DNA of 64,000 nucleotides, from assembly GCA_900708905.1 (NCBI GenBank), contig CAADRB010000138.1, positions 25,759 to 89,758 on the forward strand. Direction: 5' to 3'. The position numbers and the translations under genes were made by a program. Positions 49,873-60,275 of this stretch are shown here, piece by piece. The notes under the pieces are model-generated. The model worked only from the letters and a program-made list of their open reading frames with translations. It was not told where the DNA came from and made no database searches. How positions within the stretch are numbered: the stretch's first letter is position 1; each line of letters begins with the position of its first letter. The DNA is from Hymenolepis diminuta. Taxonomy: Eukaryota; Platyhelminthes; Cestoda; Cyclophyllidea; Hymenolepididae.

Positions 49873-52800
49873 CTAAAATTTTAATGAGAGCAATTATTGA
49901 TTATCTATTAAATCCATCAGCAACTTTTGGTGAGAACAATACCGATTATTTTATGAAATCATAAAAGTAAAGTCCATAATAATCAGCAGATACTTTTGAT
50001 GAAAATCAATGGATTTTTGAAAAGGGCTAATCAGCAACCTAATAAATGCTCAGAAATATCGGGAAAATTACCATCTAATGTTCTTAAATGTATAGGTCAT
50101 ATGGTTATTTTGAGATCTCAAAGGAAGTACACTGTAGACTAGCTTTATAAAAGAGGATAATAAACATTAAGAATAATAAATGGTATTCCCTAGAACCTAA
50201 TCCACAAAATCGCATATTATAAATGTCGCATAACTCTCTTGTCCAGCTGGCAACATTACTTGAAAAAATTAATGATTCGATGTAATCTGGTCGTTTTTAC
50301 CCTTTAACTCGGTTTTCTTTCTATTTTCTCGATATGTGCCATCCGAAATCAATAAGCATGACGGGTTCTATGTGTAAGATGATCGGAAAGTAACTGCCTA
50401 TAAAGATCCCCGGAAGCTAAAGTATTCAAAGTGATGTATTAACACTATGAACTTCGTAAGTGCTTGTTCGTATGCAAATGTGTTGAAGAATCATTACAGA
50501 AGTATATGTCAGGGTTGGTGAAGAGGTTGTCAAGTACTGTTAGACAGAACTCAATGTCACAGATTCTGTATAGATTCTATGTATTCTTCATATAGTTTCT
50601 TTTTCTATAATTAAATAATTTACAAAAAAATCATTTGACTTTAATATCAGGGTTACTTTTCAAGCATCCTGTAGTCGTAGCAATAATATGTAGGATGAAT
50701 CAGACTTTACATTTTGGTAAACGTCTATTCAAGCTGCTTTATAAAAACAACACATTTCTCTGATGGAGAGAAATCAAGAATTTTGGTACGAAAAGAGTGT
50801 TGTCTTACAAGTGGGACAGCATGGCTTTCACCTTTCAAAAGCAGCACAATTAGCGGAAGTAATAAAGTGCTAACACTCTAAATTTACGATAAAGCTGTTC
50901 AGCCCCGGCCAATATGTCTGGTTCGCCTGTAAGTCTTACCAAATTGTTACAGAGTTAGTGGTAATTAAGTTTACGCCGAAGCCTGTAATCTTTGCGATTT
51001 TCTTGTAGTGATAAGAATGACCGGTCAGTATGGTCGATATAGATATACCAAAGAGTGGTCAGGATGGTTCTCAAGCAGAAAAAAATCTCTTCTTCCCATA
51101 TTCTTTGAAATTATGAAGAATATAATTTTCCAAAGAAGAGACGAGTATATTTTAGGAGCATAAAGGTTTATTTTTAATAAACCAGTGTTATAATCTTGAC
51201 TTACTTTGTCCTCAAATGTTATTTTTTTCCAGCTTTCAGATTCTTCGAAGCCATAACCAGCCAACAAAGTTTCAATATAGGCACCATCGAAGCAATATAT
51301 ATACGTGTATTTATCATACCCCGGCAATTTTTTAACCTATTGAAACAAAAAAACCCTGGTAACTATCATGTGAAATAGTAATTAATAAGTAAACCATTCG
51401 TTCAACAGTTACGTACATCCGCATATGGCAATTTGCAAAATTTGTCCACCTGTGCCCTATAGTCAGTCCGAGTAGTGCTTTTATTGTAGACGCCAAAGAA
51501 TTTTGCCGAATATGTAAATCCACTAAAGGCCTGAAATTAAAAATACCTATTTTCGAATTCATGTTTTTAATGAAAGATACCTTTTAAAACACTTTAAATT
51601 ATATCAATTTACGATTTTGAAAAAATTATAAGTATCACTTTTGGGATAAAGTAGCCACTCTTTTGATAGATAACAAATATAATAATTTACTAGAACAAAA
51701 TAAGACATAATTTTAAAGCTAACCTGCATTACTTACAAGAAAATTTCCTCGTAACGCCGGCCGGTAAATGTCACCAAACATGCAGGGAGTTTGGGAGCAT
51801 GTCTTAGAGGGAAACATCATTCGAACAAATTCTCTGCATTTATCAGGATCTCCCGTACCATAGAAGGTAATATCACTCGGAAGGCCCTTGAACAAATAAA
51901 ATAATTTGTTTTATATGAAATACTTGATATGACCACACATCTTTCATTATAAACTTTGTTCCTGCATTAACATGTGATCAATCAAGGAAATAATCAACAA
52001 AGTACTGCGATCATTCATAGCGTATCTACAGCTAACTGCATAGCATACTCACCTTAATCTTTTCGGTCTCGACCGGCTTGAACATCTTGGATTCTGAATC
52101 TACTTAATGGCAGATCTGCAGTAAACTTTCACTATGCAACCACCTCTCTATCCATAGACGTGGAGAAATTTAAACATTTTCTGGATATAAATCCGTTCGA
52201 GCGACACAAACACTCATACCAAATAACTACATTGTTACTTATTCTAAGTTCACATTATGTTAAAAACAAACCGAAACACTTTAGAAAAATTGACGTTATC
52301 AAACATTTTTCTCAACAAATCACCTAACGTGGCTGCACGAATATTAAAATTTCCATTCTTATCTGATTCTTCTTGGACTCGATTGTACACACTTGACCTC
52401 TCAGCTTAACTCCAGTCAAAAGGCTTTTAATTCAATACAACTGCTAACTAAACCACTATCATGGTGCAGTTACTTTTTTCAAAAAACATTTGACAGAAAG
52501 ACCCCCCTCAACTGAAGATTACTTCAATAAATCTCACAACTGGACTTAAAATTACTAAGAAATCTTACCATAGGTTTCGTTAGAGCTGATCCTACAAGAT
52601 CGGAAGCGTATGTTCCAGTGACGCATTGATCATCGAAAATTGGCGCTGTTTCAATCGTAATATTTTTATCCATATTAAGGCATGGGTTTTCAATAGGTTT
52701 ATGAGGCTAAAAGAAGAGTGATTTTGTAAAACATTTTGCATTTATAATATCGCATACGTGGATATTACTACTAGGGCTAAAGAGAGAAAGATGAATGGCT

Positions 52801-54888
52801 TACGTCAGCAGCATTACTGTTATTGACAATAATTTGAGCCCAGACACGCTTTTCAGCTGCAGATTTCCCATAACACAGATAGCTGTAGCTGTATATCGTA
52901 TAGTCGTTTCCAAAGAGTCCTCGAGTTGAAGTATGCGGGGCGTTTACATCCTCGGATACGAAAGCTATTTGAGTGCTAGCTCCTCCAAGATCTAGAGATC
53001 CCACAGTCTGCAGTTGATCAACCGGTGAACTTTGTTGCTGAAATGAAAAGAAACCTTTCATTTAATCATTGTCACTTAAAATAATTCTTTTACAGAAGGA
53101 AATTTCGTACGATTTAAGATTTTACTTATTACGAACAATAATAATTAACACTAGGATTAATATTTGTCCGATATTCATGAACCACTTAATGAGCTAAGTT
53201 TTTCAATGAATTTCTACAGATTCTAGCATGACTGGTGAAAATAATTTACAAAAAAATTTTTTCTAACCCTTAATTTCCATTAATAATAATTCTCAATACG
53301 ATTGGAGTTAAATATCCGAAACACTCAATCATGATTATATTTCAAAGGGAGATGAGATGAAAAATGGTTCAATCACAAACTATAAAATCGTTTAATAAGA
53401 AAATTTTATTTTACAATAAAGATAATTGGCAGTCAGAACAATGGAGGTGAGATCATCATAAAGTTATCAAGTTGAAAATGAAATATATAATTATTATTGC
53501 AGTTCAATAACAGGAATATATCATCCATAATTTCATTTAATTTGAAATGATTGACGTATTCAAAAAAATAAAATACACTGCTGCATTCAAAAATAATTAC
53601 GTCTGTTGGTTCATTGACATCAATTTTACCAGTTAAATTTTGGTGTGATAAGAGGAAAATATGGAGTATTGGAGCATTGAAAACTTGAATCGATATTAAC
53701 TTCAGACAATGTCAACTTACGTCACCAAATTTCCCGAGAAGATAATTGACCGTGATAAAGGCGTAAATTCCTTCATCTCGTCCACTCATAACTCGAACGT
53801 CCGAATAAGGATTTCCCAGCTTCAAACCAGTTCGAGGTAAATTTAGTTGAAGTACTTCGATTATCGCTTCAGACTTTAATGGATTTTCTAGGCTAAAATA
53901 CAAACAAACAATTTTCATTTATTCATTATTAGAAATCTTAAGCTCAGAAATAAAGGAAGCATGTGATTTCAAATGAACAAAGGGAAACTCACTCTAATAG
54001 ACGCATTCCGGCAGTAGCTGCAAGATACTGATGTGTCCTTGATTGTTGGTCGGACGGAATACATGCCTTGACTAGATTCGTGATATTTGGTTCCAACTTA
54101 TTATATGCCTCCTTGGGGTCATTTTTGTAAGAGGAAATTCCAGGGCCTAGTAAACGAAGAAGTGATTTTACGTATACAAGTACAAGAAATTTTAAAATAT
54201 GTGTGAGTAAAAGAAGAAGTCACAATTTGCATTTTACGTTTGATATACAACAAAATGCCTGGTTGCTAAGATAATACCAGGGAATTTTCAATATCACTTA
54301 AATATGTGTGAAGATATTAAACAGTTGTAATAATTTTTTTTCAAAGGGTATTTAAATTAGGCATCATGCATGTGTATATTTTTATATGTTAGAACGTTGA
54401 ACCTACTGACTTTATCTGTGCTTAATTCTCGCACGTAGCCATTATCTATATAAGGCCAATCTTTCCAAGTAAAAACAGATAATTTTGAAGAGGTGGATCC
54501 CGCATCTATCAACAATGCATACTAAAGCAATGGAAAAAAAACATTCAGATTAACTATGTATTTTAAAAACAATTATAACACACAAAAAGTAATTAATGCG
54601 AATGTTTTCCAACAACTTACGGCGTTACTTGGATTGCTTGCAACAACATATAGCGCCACCAAAATAATAATTATACACAGAATTAGTACAAGTAAGCCGA
54701 TTATAGTATATTTAATGCAGCTTTTGTCAAAATATGGGCCCTTTATATCTATAAGCAAAACGTAAAGAAAAAGAATTATATTAAAAGTTTAAAAGTTGTT
54801 GATTAAGAAACACAAAACTCAATACGGTAAAAATGTCTAACTCTGAAGTTATACAAGCAAATTAATAAATATAAAAAATCTTACCCAT
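49693..54888 (-). CDS. ENTPD1: Ecto-nucleoside triphosphate diphosphohydrolase (CD39/NTPDase family), complete, 506 residues
   Basis: Eleven coding exons (54888-54885, 54748-54621, 54521-54407, 54146-53993, 53892-53721, 53037-52804, 52706-52569, 51886-51737, 51530-51417, 51336-51205, 49872-49693) total 1521 nt, in phase from ATG to TAG. The protein has an N-terminal membrane anchor (about 15-38), a large ectodomain, and a C-terminal anchor (about 481-503). Apyrase conserved regions: ACR1 DAGSTSSK (50-57), ACR2 ATAGMRLL (126-133), ACR3 MSGRDEGIYAFITVNY (169-184) with catalytic Glu at 174, ACR4 LDLGGASTQ (206-214), ACR5 SWAMGY (454-459). These enzymes hydrolyse extracellular ATP and ADP to AMP with Ca2+ or Mg2+ at the cell surface. 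The two-anchor form places it with the ENTPD1/2/3/8 group; which one is not resolved. In parasitic flatworms such enzymes act on host purines, an inference here. Confidence 0.95.
49873..51204 (-). other. ENTPD intron 10, 1332 bp
   Basis: Largest intron of the gene; holds the MITE-like element. A 36-codon plus-strand frame near 50763 is probably chance. Confidence 0.85.
50375..50671. mobile_element. MITE-like element with mariner-type ends in ENTPD intron 10
   Basis: The left end reads TAAGATGATCGGAAAGTAAC and the reverse complement of the right end reads CAGGATGCTTGAAAAGTAAC: about 16 matches in 21 positions. TA follows the right end and TG precedes the left. The 297-bp interior has no transposase. 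The terminal repeat differs after CAGGATG from the 34-kb family, so it is a separate family. Confidence 0.5.
51205..51336 (-). CDS. ENTPD1: ENTPD exon 10 (residues 404-447)
   Basis: 80-bp intron before it; acceptor AATAG at 51337, donor GTAAGT at 51204. Encodes YIYCFDGAYIETLLAGYGF, equivalent to the YCFSGTYILSLL segment of CD39, and ends WKKITFEDK. Confidence 0.94.
51417..51530 (-). CDS. ENTPD1: ENTPD exon 9 (residues 366-403)
   Basis: Acceptor TTTCAG at 51531, donor GTACGT at 51416. Encodes AFSGFTYSAKFFGV, the family's AFSAFYF-like block, and ends FCKLPYAD. Confidence 0.93.
51737..51886 (-). CDS. ENTPD1: ENTPD exon 8: Cys-rich lobe II region (residues 316-365)
   Basis: Acceptor GTTCAAG (weaker, AAG) at 51887, donor GTAAGT at 51736. 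Encodes GTGDPDKCREFV, then TCSQTPCMFGDIYRPALRGN, matching the C-x4-C and GxFxPxLxG pattern of NTPDases. Confidence 0.92.
51887..52568 (-). other. ENTPD intron 7, 682 bp
   Basis: Bounded by GTAAGA and AAG. Contains a 33-bp in-phase segment at 52085-52053 before a strong GTGAGT donor, treated as a doubtful alternative exon. Confidence 0.75.
52569..52706 (-). CDS. ENTPD1: ENTPD exon 7: Cys-containing middle region (residues 270-315)
   Basis: Acceptor TTTTAG at 52707, donor GTAAGA at 52568. Encodes ENPCLNMDKNITIE and DDQCVTGTY. The NPC and downstream Cys are conserved disulfide positions of the ectodomain; NIT is an N-glycosylation sequon. The end of the exon (VGSALTKPM) has no clear family match. 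Confidence 0.88.
52804..53037 (-). CDS. ENTPD1: ENTPD exon 6: ACR4 (residues 192-269)
   Basis: Acceptor TTTCAG at 53038, donor GTAAGC at 52803; both phases 0. Encodes GSLDLGGASTQIAFVSE (ACR4), then the YTIYSYSYLCYGKSAAEKR segment typical of this family. Confidence 0.94.
53038..53720 (-). other. ENTPD intron 5, 683 bp
   Basis: Bounded by GTAAGT and CAG. AT-rich, nothing recognised inside. Confidence 0.85.
53721..53892 (-). CDS. ENTPD1: ENTPD exon 5: ACR3 with catalytic Glu174 (residues 134-191)
   Basis: Acceptor TTTTAG at 53893, donor GTAAGT at 53720. The exon ends GRDEGIYAFITVNYLLGKF and GD. The Glu before Gly is the family's general base. The common GW of ACR3 (YGWIT) is replaced by AF (YAFIT). 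Confidence 0.94.
53993..54146 (-). CDS. ENTPD1: ENTPD exon 4: ACR2 (residues 83-133)
   Basis: Acceptor TACTAG at 54147, donor GA|GTGAGT at 53992. Encodes PGISSYKNDPKEA, then HQYLAATAGMRLL with ACR2. PGISSY is the usual segment leading from ACR1 to ACR2. Confidence 0.94.
54407..54521 (-). CDS. ENTPD1: ENTPD exon 3: ACR1 (residues 45-82)
   Basis: Acceptor CTTTAG at 54522. It begins YALLIDAGSTSSKLSVFTW, the phosphate-binding ACR1. Of several GT choices only A|GTAGGT (54406) leaves the one base needed to read into SPGISSY in exon 4; the other nearby GTCAGT and GTTCAA sites break the frame. Confidence 0.9.
54621..54748 (-). CDS. ENTPD1: ENTPD exon 2: N-terminal membrane anchor (residues 2-44)
   Basis: Acceptor TTATAG at 54749, donor GTAAGT at 54620, phase 0. 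After DIKGPYFDKSCIKY a long hydrophobic stretch runs IIGLLVLILCIIIILVALYVV with no charged residue. The short basic-containing cytosolic tail precedes it, as in NTPDase1-type enzymes. Confidence 0.92.
54885..54888 (-). CDS. ENTPD1: ENTPD exon 1: start codon plus one base
   Basis: ATG at 54888-54886, one G, then GTAAGA donor at 54884. The G joins AT from exon 2 to make Asp2 and gives MDIKGPYFDK. No ATG in frame exists in exon 2, and phase is exact. The 5' UTR part of this exon lies upstream; a CAG just before AAATG (54893-54891) could itself be an acceptor. Confidence 0.75.
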
Positions 54889-56334
54889 TTCTGATTTTAT
54901 ATTTGATTTTCAAACCGTGGTGAAAGATGAAAAAATTGGAATTTAAGAACGTTCAAAGTAATTGGAGGAAACAAGATTATTGTAAATGACTATGGGAATT
55001 ACATATAAATGTTCTAATTTTAAGATTCAGTATTGCTTTTAAATTTCTGAGAGTCTCATGACCTCAAATTGTCATCTAAATGGCTATTTAAAACAAAGCT
55101 CATTGATAAAATTATTAATTAATCAAGACGATATTGTTATATTCTGAAATTAAATTCTATAACGGTATGATAATGGAATTGAGAATGAGAATATTAGTAG
55201 AGTCGTGTAACGAATACATTCAATAAGTGAACAAGCGTCATTATTGTTAGGTAAGGTTAATAAAATCAGCAAATATTGATAAATCTAAGGTTATATGTTG
55301 ATAAATTGACAAATATTTTGCGTAGATTTAAATTATCAGAAAATTTTATTTCATCGGGTAATATTTAAGGATAATATTGTCATATTTACAACTCTAATTA
55401 TTTACACATTTTAAGCTGTTAACATATTACAATTGAGCTATAGACCCTTAAATTAAATGGATAAAGTACATTTCTATATTTGGTTACAATCGATGATGAT
55501 CCAAAGTGTGTGACTAATTGAAAATGTGCTAACCCCAAAATATATTTTAACCTTGATTATAATTATTTAAATAGATCAGCATGTCTTGACTTGCCATTAA
55601 ATTAAATATATTGCGTGAGTCATGAAAGTCAGAATAATTACAAAATCACTTTAAATTACTCATGAAAGTGTGAATAAAGTGGAAAAATGAGATATAAAAT
55701 TTCTATAATATATATTAATAACTCTGTCTGTTTTCGCTATAGAGGACAAAATTGATGCTTCCTTCAATAAAATAGGGTGGATTTTCTAACTACCACTGAA
55801 GTAATCTAACGGCATGAGTGTTACGGCTCATTCCCTTGATACTGTGACACCTCGTACTGTGATCGCGTCCATAAATCATTTAGCATGTCATTATAGCAAG
55901 CATAACACAGACATAAGTATTGAACGTATTTTCAATAATGACAGACATGACAGATTCCAAGGAATATTCTCAGGGACCATTTTAATATTTGGCGTTTGCA
56001 TATCCTTATTGCTTCGAGATGATGTTTGACATGATAATACCCAAAGCAAAAAGTCATCTCATGAGATTTATCGACCTTTTGCCAGTATGTTATTGGAGTT
56101 ATCTGCGCACTTTTGTGAAATATTGGATCGGCGTCGGAACGATAAACCAAATATAGAAAAATTTTTTATGTACTAAGTGACAACTTACATTCTAGAATTC
56201 GAATTCCACGATTCTTCCCAGGATTGCAGTAAATGCTTGTATATGATGTTCAAAACCTATTGGCAAGTATTATTTAATCAAGGAGACTCCGTCTTGCCGC
56301 TTTCCTTTAATTTTTTCTTCGAATGGCTGAGAAG

Positions 56335-56412
56335 ACGTTATGATCTGCACTTCTTTGTGATACGTTAGAGACGACCCTTAGATGTCACAAGAAATTGCAC
56401 TAATAGGAAATA
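56335..56412 (+). repeat. Diverged direct repeat, copy 1
   Basis: Shares ACGTTATGATCTGC, the CTCTTAGAT-like block, and ATTGCACTA with 56660-56737, about 325 bp away. Confidence 0.55.
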
Positions 56413-56659
56413 CAATCCCAAAACACGAAGCATGCTTTCATATTGATAGGTCAATTTATGTTATCCGACACTTAAAATGGCAATATAAATAAATTGGTTT
56501 CAATGAAGGAGATTTAAAAGGTGGAAAACAAAGTGGTTTCTGAAATTTATCCATTTTAATCCTACAAATGTTACAATCAAATAACAAACAGCGCAGTTTA
56601 TTAGCGCCACAACTGCTTAGGCTCTTTGATCAAAAAGTCTCATTTAAGATGTGATTTAA

Positions 56660-56737
56660 ACGTTATAATCTGCTCTTCTCTGTAGGATAACGTAACGGAC
56701 TCTTAGATTCCCTAAGATATTGCACTAGTTACAAATA
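56660..56737 (+). repeat. Diverged direct repeat, copy 2
   Basis: Second copy of the 78-bp unit at 56335, same orientation. Confidence 0.55.
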
Positions 56738-59508
56738 CTTTCCCTCTTATTCGAACGAAATTATTCACATTACGTTTGCAAATAGCGCATAATATAAATG
56801 GACCAATCGATATGCAAACGTGTGTCTTATTGTGATATTGTGTTTTATATCGTTTTGTATTGTGGCGTTGCCGGGTCGTATTTGTCGGTTACGGTATCCT
56901 ACAAAGAAGAGTAGGTTACAACAACAAGAAAAATTTGTTTGTTTCAAATCTCTATCCGATGTTTCATGTTATCTCAGTTGTGATTGAGAGTTCGTTGTCC
57001 CAAAGTCATTTTTGGCTGCTTTAGACATTTAAGAGTGTTGCAAATCCTTTTATCTAAGTTTAGGAGAAAGTTGAATAAAATTTGTGTAATATCTCAGATT
57101 TTTTGAGCCAAGTCTTACATTTGTTGTAAACATTTGTAACCCCGTACTTCACAAATAAGTTCAGAATCAACCAAGTAAAAATATTGTGTGGTGGCATCAT
57201 CTCTGTATGCAGAGTTACAGGATTATTAGTTTGGATTTGTTGTTAGTACAAATCAACCTGTCTCAGCTTAATTCCAACAATTTTTTTCTACATTTTGGCC
57301 TTTCGTCCACTGCATAACGTTAATATTTGCTTTTAAACACACCTCAGTTATTGCCAACAGGTTATTTACTCCCATTAATTGGAAAATGTGACGACCCAAA
57401 CTTCAAGGCAAGTGTCTTTAAGGGAAACATTCTCCAGATACGAAAGTGTCATATAGCAATCTGCTGGTGACACCAAGCTTATGTTACACCGATTGTGTTA
57501 ACTTTTGTTTTTAGTATAACAGCGAAATTACTATGCTTTTATTATTCTCTCCTGTGAATATTTATACAGAGACTCACTTCGTAAGACGAACAATTTATTT
57601 TGGTGAAAAATATAATGTCCTCTCTTCTCAATAGTTCTTTCAAAAATGGTTTCAGTTTGTCAGCATACATTGATTTGAAATCGTCTCTTCCGATTTTAAA
57701 ACGCTGTTGCGGGCTTATGCTTCAACTTTCACTTCGTATTCCCCAAATCACTAAATCAACTGTTAGTCTTGACAAATTCTCGCTAATTTCCTATTTTCCT
57801 CCTAACTTTCTAAAGTTTTGATCGTCAAAATGAATTTCTTTCCATTGTAGTTAATTCTAAAAATATACTTGAAATTCAGCGAACATCGTCAAGAAGTGGA
57901 TTTTTTCACTTGGAAATGGCCTTTTTGCATATGAATGGGCCATTATTGGGTTGCATGCATAAATATGACTTTATTCACTTTTGTATCTACGTAACCCCCC
58001 AACTGTAAAACAGGTTTTGAGAAATTATGCGCGTCTGTATGTGAAAATTTAGTATGAAAATTGTTTGTATGTTTGAAACGTTAGTCTCCAGATGTTTCTC
58101 GTTATGTCAATCCCTTGCATAATATCTTATCAATGTGACGTATTATTAACGGTAAGCCTTGATTTCCAAACCCAAATCATGTCTATTCTTTTACAAAATA
58201 GCTTTTTAAAACTTGCCAGCATCCATCCGAACAGAAATGAGTCAGTTAGATTTTGCTAACATCCGTTAGTCTACTTTGGAAGGGCTTGACGGAAAGAAAG
58301 TCCCAAGTAAAAATAATAAAATTTAATAATTGAAAATCTTTAGTAAACATTCGCTGATGTATCTGTCTATTTTACTGTGTCTAGAAAAAAGAATATTGAT
58401 CTTACTAGATTAGCATCTAGTTCTATTAGAAATTTTATTATAGAAGTAATTCTGCTCGATTGTATTACTGATTATCTGTTTTAGAGTTGAGTCTTTCCAA
58501 CATCCTAACGGATTTATGCAGATTTATCTTTCATTTCAACTTTTTCGAGCTTAAATAAATGACAAAACTCTGGTGGGTTTTTCTGTCTTGTAGATTGCAA
58601 TTTCACTTCCGTTTCTCTCTAGTGCGAACTAACCGCATGCAGGCTGAATACAAATTTTAATGCTCCTTCTTCTCTAAATCTTGCTTTTCTTATGCCATTT
58701 CTCAGGTAGAATTTATATCAATGTGTTAAATTTAAAGTCCCATTATTATTGGATTTAAACTTTATCGTAGCACTTTTATTATTAACGAAATTCTACCGGA
58801 TGTAGTTTATTATAATTACAATAATAACAGTCTTTAAAAGAACATTGCCTTATCTTGATTAACAGATGAACAAAACGTGTATGGCTTCTCGGTTGAACTT
58901 TTATTTCTTATATACTTATCTGTTAGTAGATTCAGCTGAGTCAGGAATAAAAATGTGAGTCCAAAAATAGCGTTTTACACTCTGTTGTCTTCTAAAATGC
59001 ACAAGTCAAAATTATTAGATAGTTAAAGTTGGGTGAATTGTAACGTTTGATAAAGTTCGATAAGTTAGAGCTTGAATGTTAGACTAAAAAGTATTGTGCA
59101 ACACGGTTTGGAAAAAGGGACACCTAAATAATTTTGTAAACAATCTCATTGCAAAATTTCTTCAATTCACGAATCTGCCGAGAGTTTGTCCATCTCCTAC
59201 TTTTAGGTTTTACGCTGTACCGAGATGCATTAGTGAAGTAAAAGTTAGCTACTTCAGTATTTTTTTCTTTGGCGGCCCCCAAGCCCGACATTCCAGTTCT
59301 AAATAGAGAGATAGAGGCAGGGAATACGCACAAGTCGGGCACCAAACGAACCTCAATTATGACCTTGAGATATACAAAAGAAGCCAATTATGTAAATATA
59401 AGGGAAACATAGCGGATATAAATAAGTATAATAATTACGTCTCATCTCTGTTGTGGTAAAAGTGTAAGCTGTGGAATGTTATATAAGATGACCTCTCTTC
59501 TCAGTTAT

Positions 59509-59640
59509 CGGACAAAAATGAATTGAAGTGGCAAGATCAACCCTTCTTGATTAAATAATACCGGTCAATTATGTACTTAACATCATAAACAAGCATTCGT
59601 TGTACTCCAGGTAACTAATTGTAGAATTTGAATTTTGAAC
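59509..59640 (+). repeat. Diverged dispersed repeat, copy 2 (pairs with 44808-44915)
   Basis: Starts ACAAAAATGAATTGAAGTGG and ends GAATTTGAATTTTGAAC, in the same order as the copy at 44.8 kb. Confidence 0.45.
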
Positions 59641-60180
59641 GTGAACTGCCACTTCTTAAATATTATATAACCCGAATCCAAAATTAAAGCGAAGTAAGAC
59701 TTTTCGGATTAACATCCACAAGTCGCAATATCCTACTAACTGAAGTGTTTACAATTTCATAAAAACGTTTTATTTTTTGTCAGAAGAACCCGCTATAACT
59801 CAAGTATAGTACTACAATTAGCTGCATGCTCAAAAGGTTTAAATCATCCCATCGTTTATCGTGAATTTTAACACTGATTATCATGTAATAAAATGTTATT
59901 TTGGAAAACAAAACTTTGCTTCACACAAAAAAGTCTTTTTTTCTCTCCTCTTGCCGTTTACTATGTTATTTTTCCTTGACGTTTGAACTAAAGAAGTCTT
60001 TTAAGTGCTTTCTAAAATAATTTTTCCAATAACGTCTTAATTGAATGTTTTATGCAAAATTATTTTCTACCTTTTGTGCTTTCTCAAACTGAGTGCAATC
60101 GCTGCATTTATCCCTCATATGGCGAAATCAATTATCGATTTTTACTCGCACGTCGATTATTAAGACTCGTGATGCCAACA

Positions 60181-60275
60181 CACGACTCCTGCTCTTTCTC
60201 CCTCTCTCCCCATCGTTCTTCATCCTGCTCCTCGTCTTTCTTCGCTACCCTCCTTTTCTCTCTTACTCTCTCGCA
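60181..60275 (+). other. Pyrimidine-rich tract
   Basis: Long C/T-dominated stretch with CTCC and TCTTTC runs in otherwise AT-rich DNA. It could be a promoter or old microsatellite; no function is shown. Confidence 0.6.

Noticed and set aside
50763..50873. 36-codon plus-strand frame starting MERNQEFWYEKS
   Set aside because: Lies in an ENTPD intron on the other strand, short, no family match.
59124..59387. 87-codon minus-strand frame with basic stretches
   Set aside because: Looked briefly like a retroelement fragment but has no reverse-transcriptase or integrase motif.
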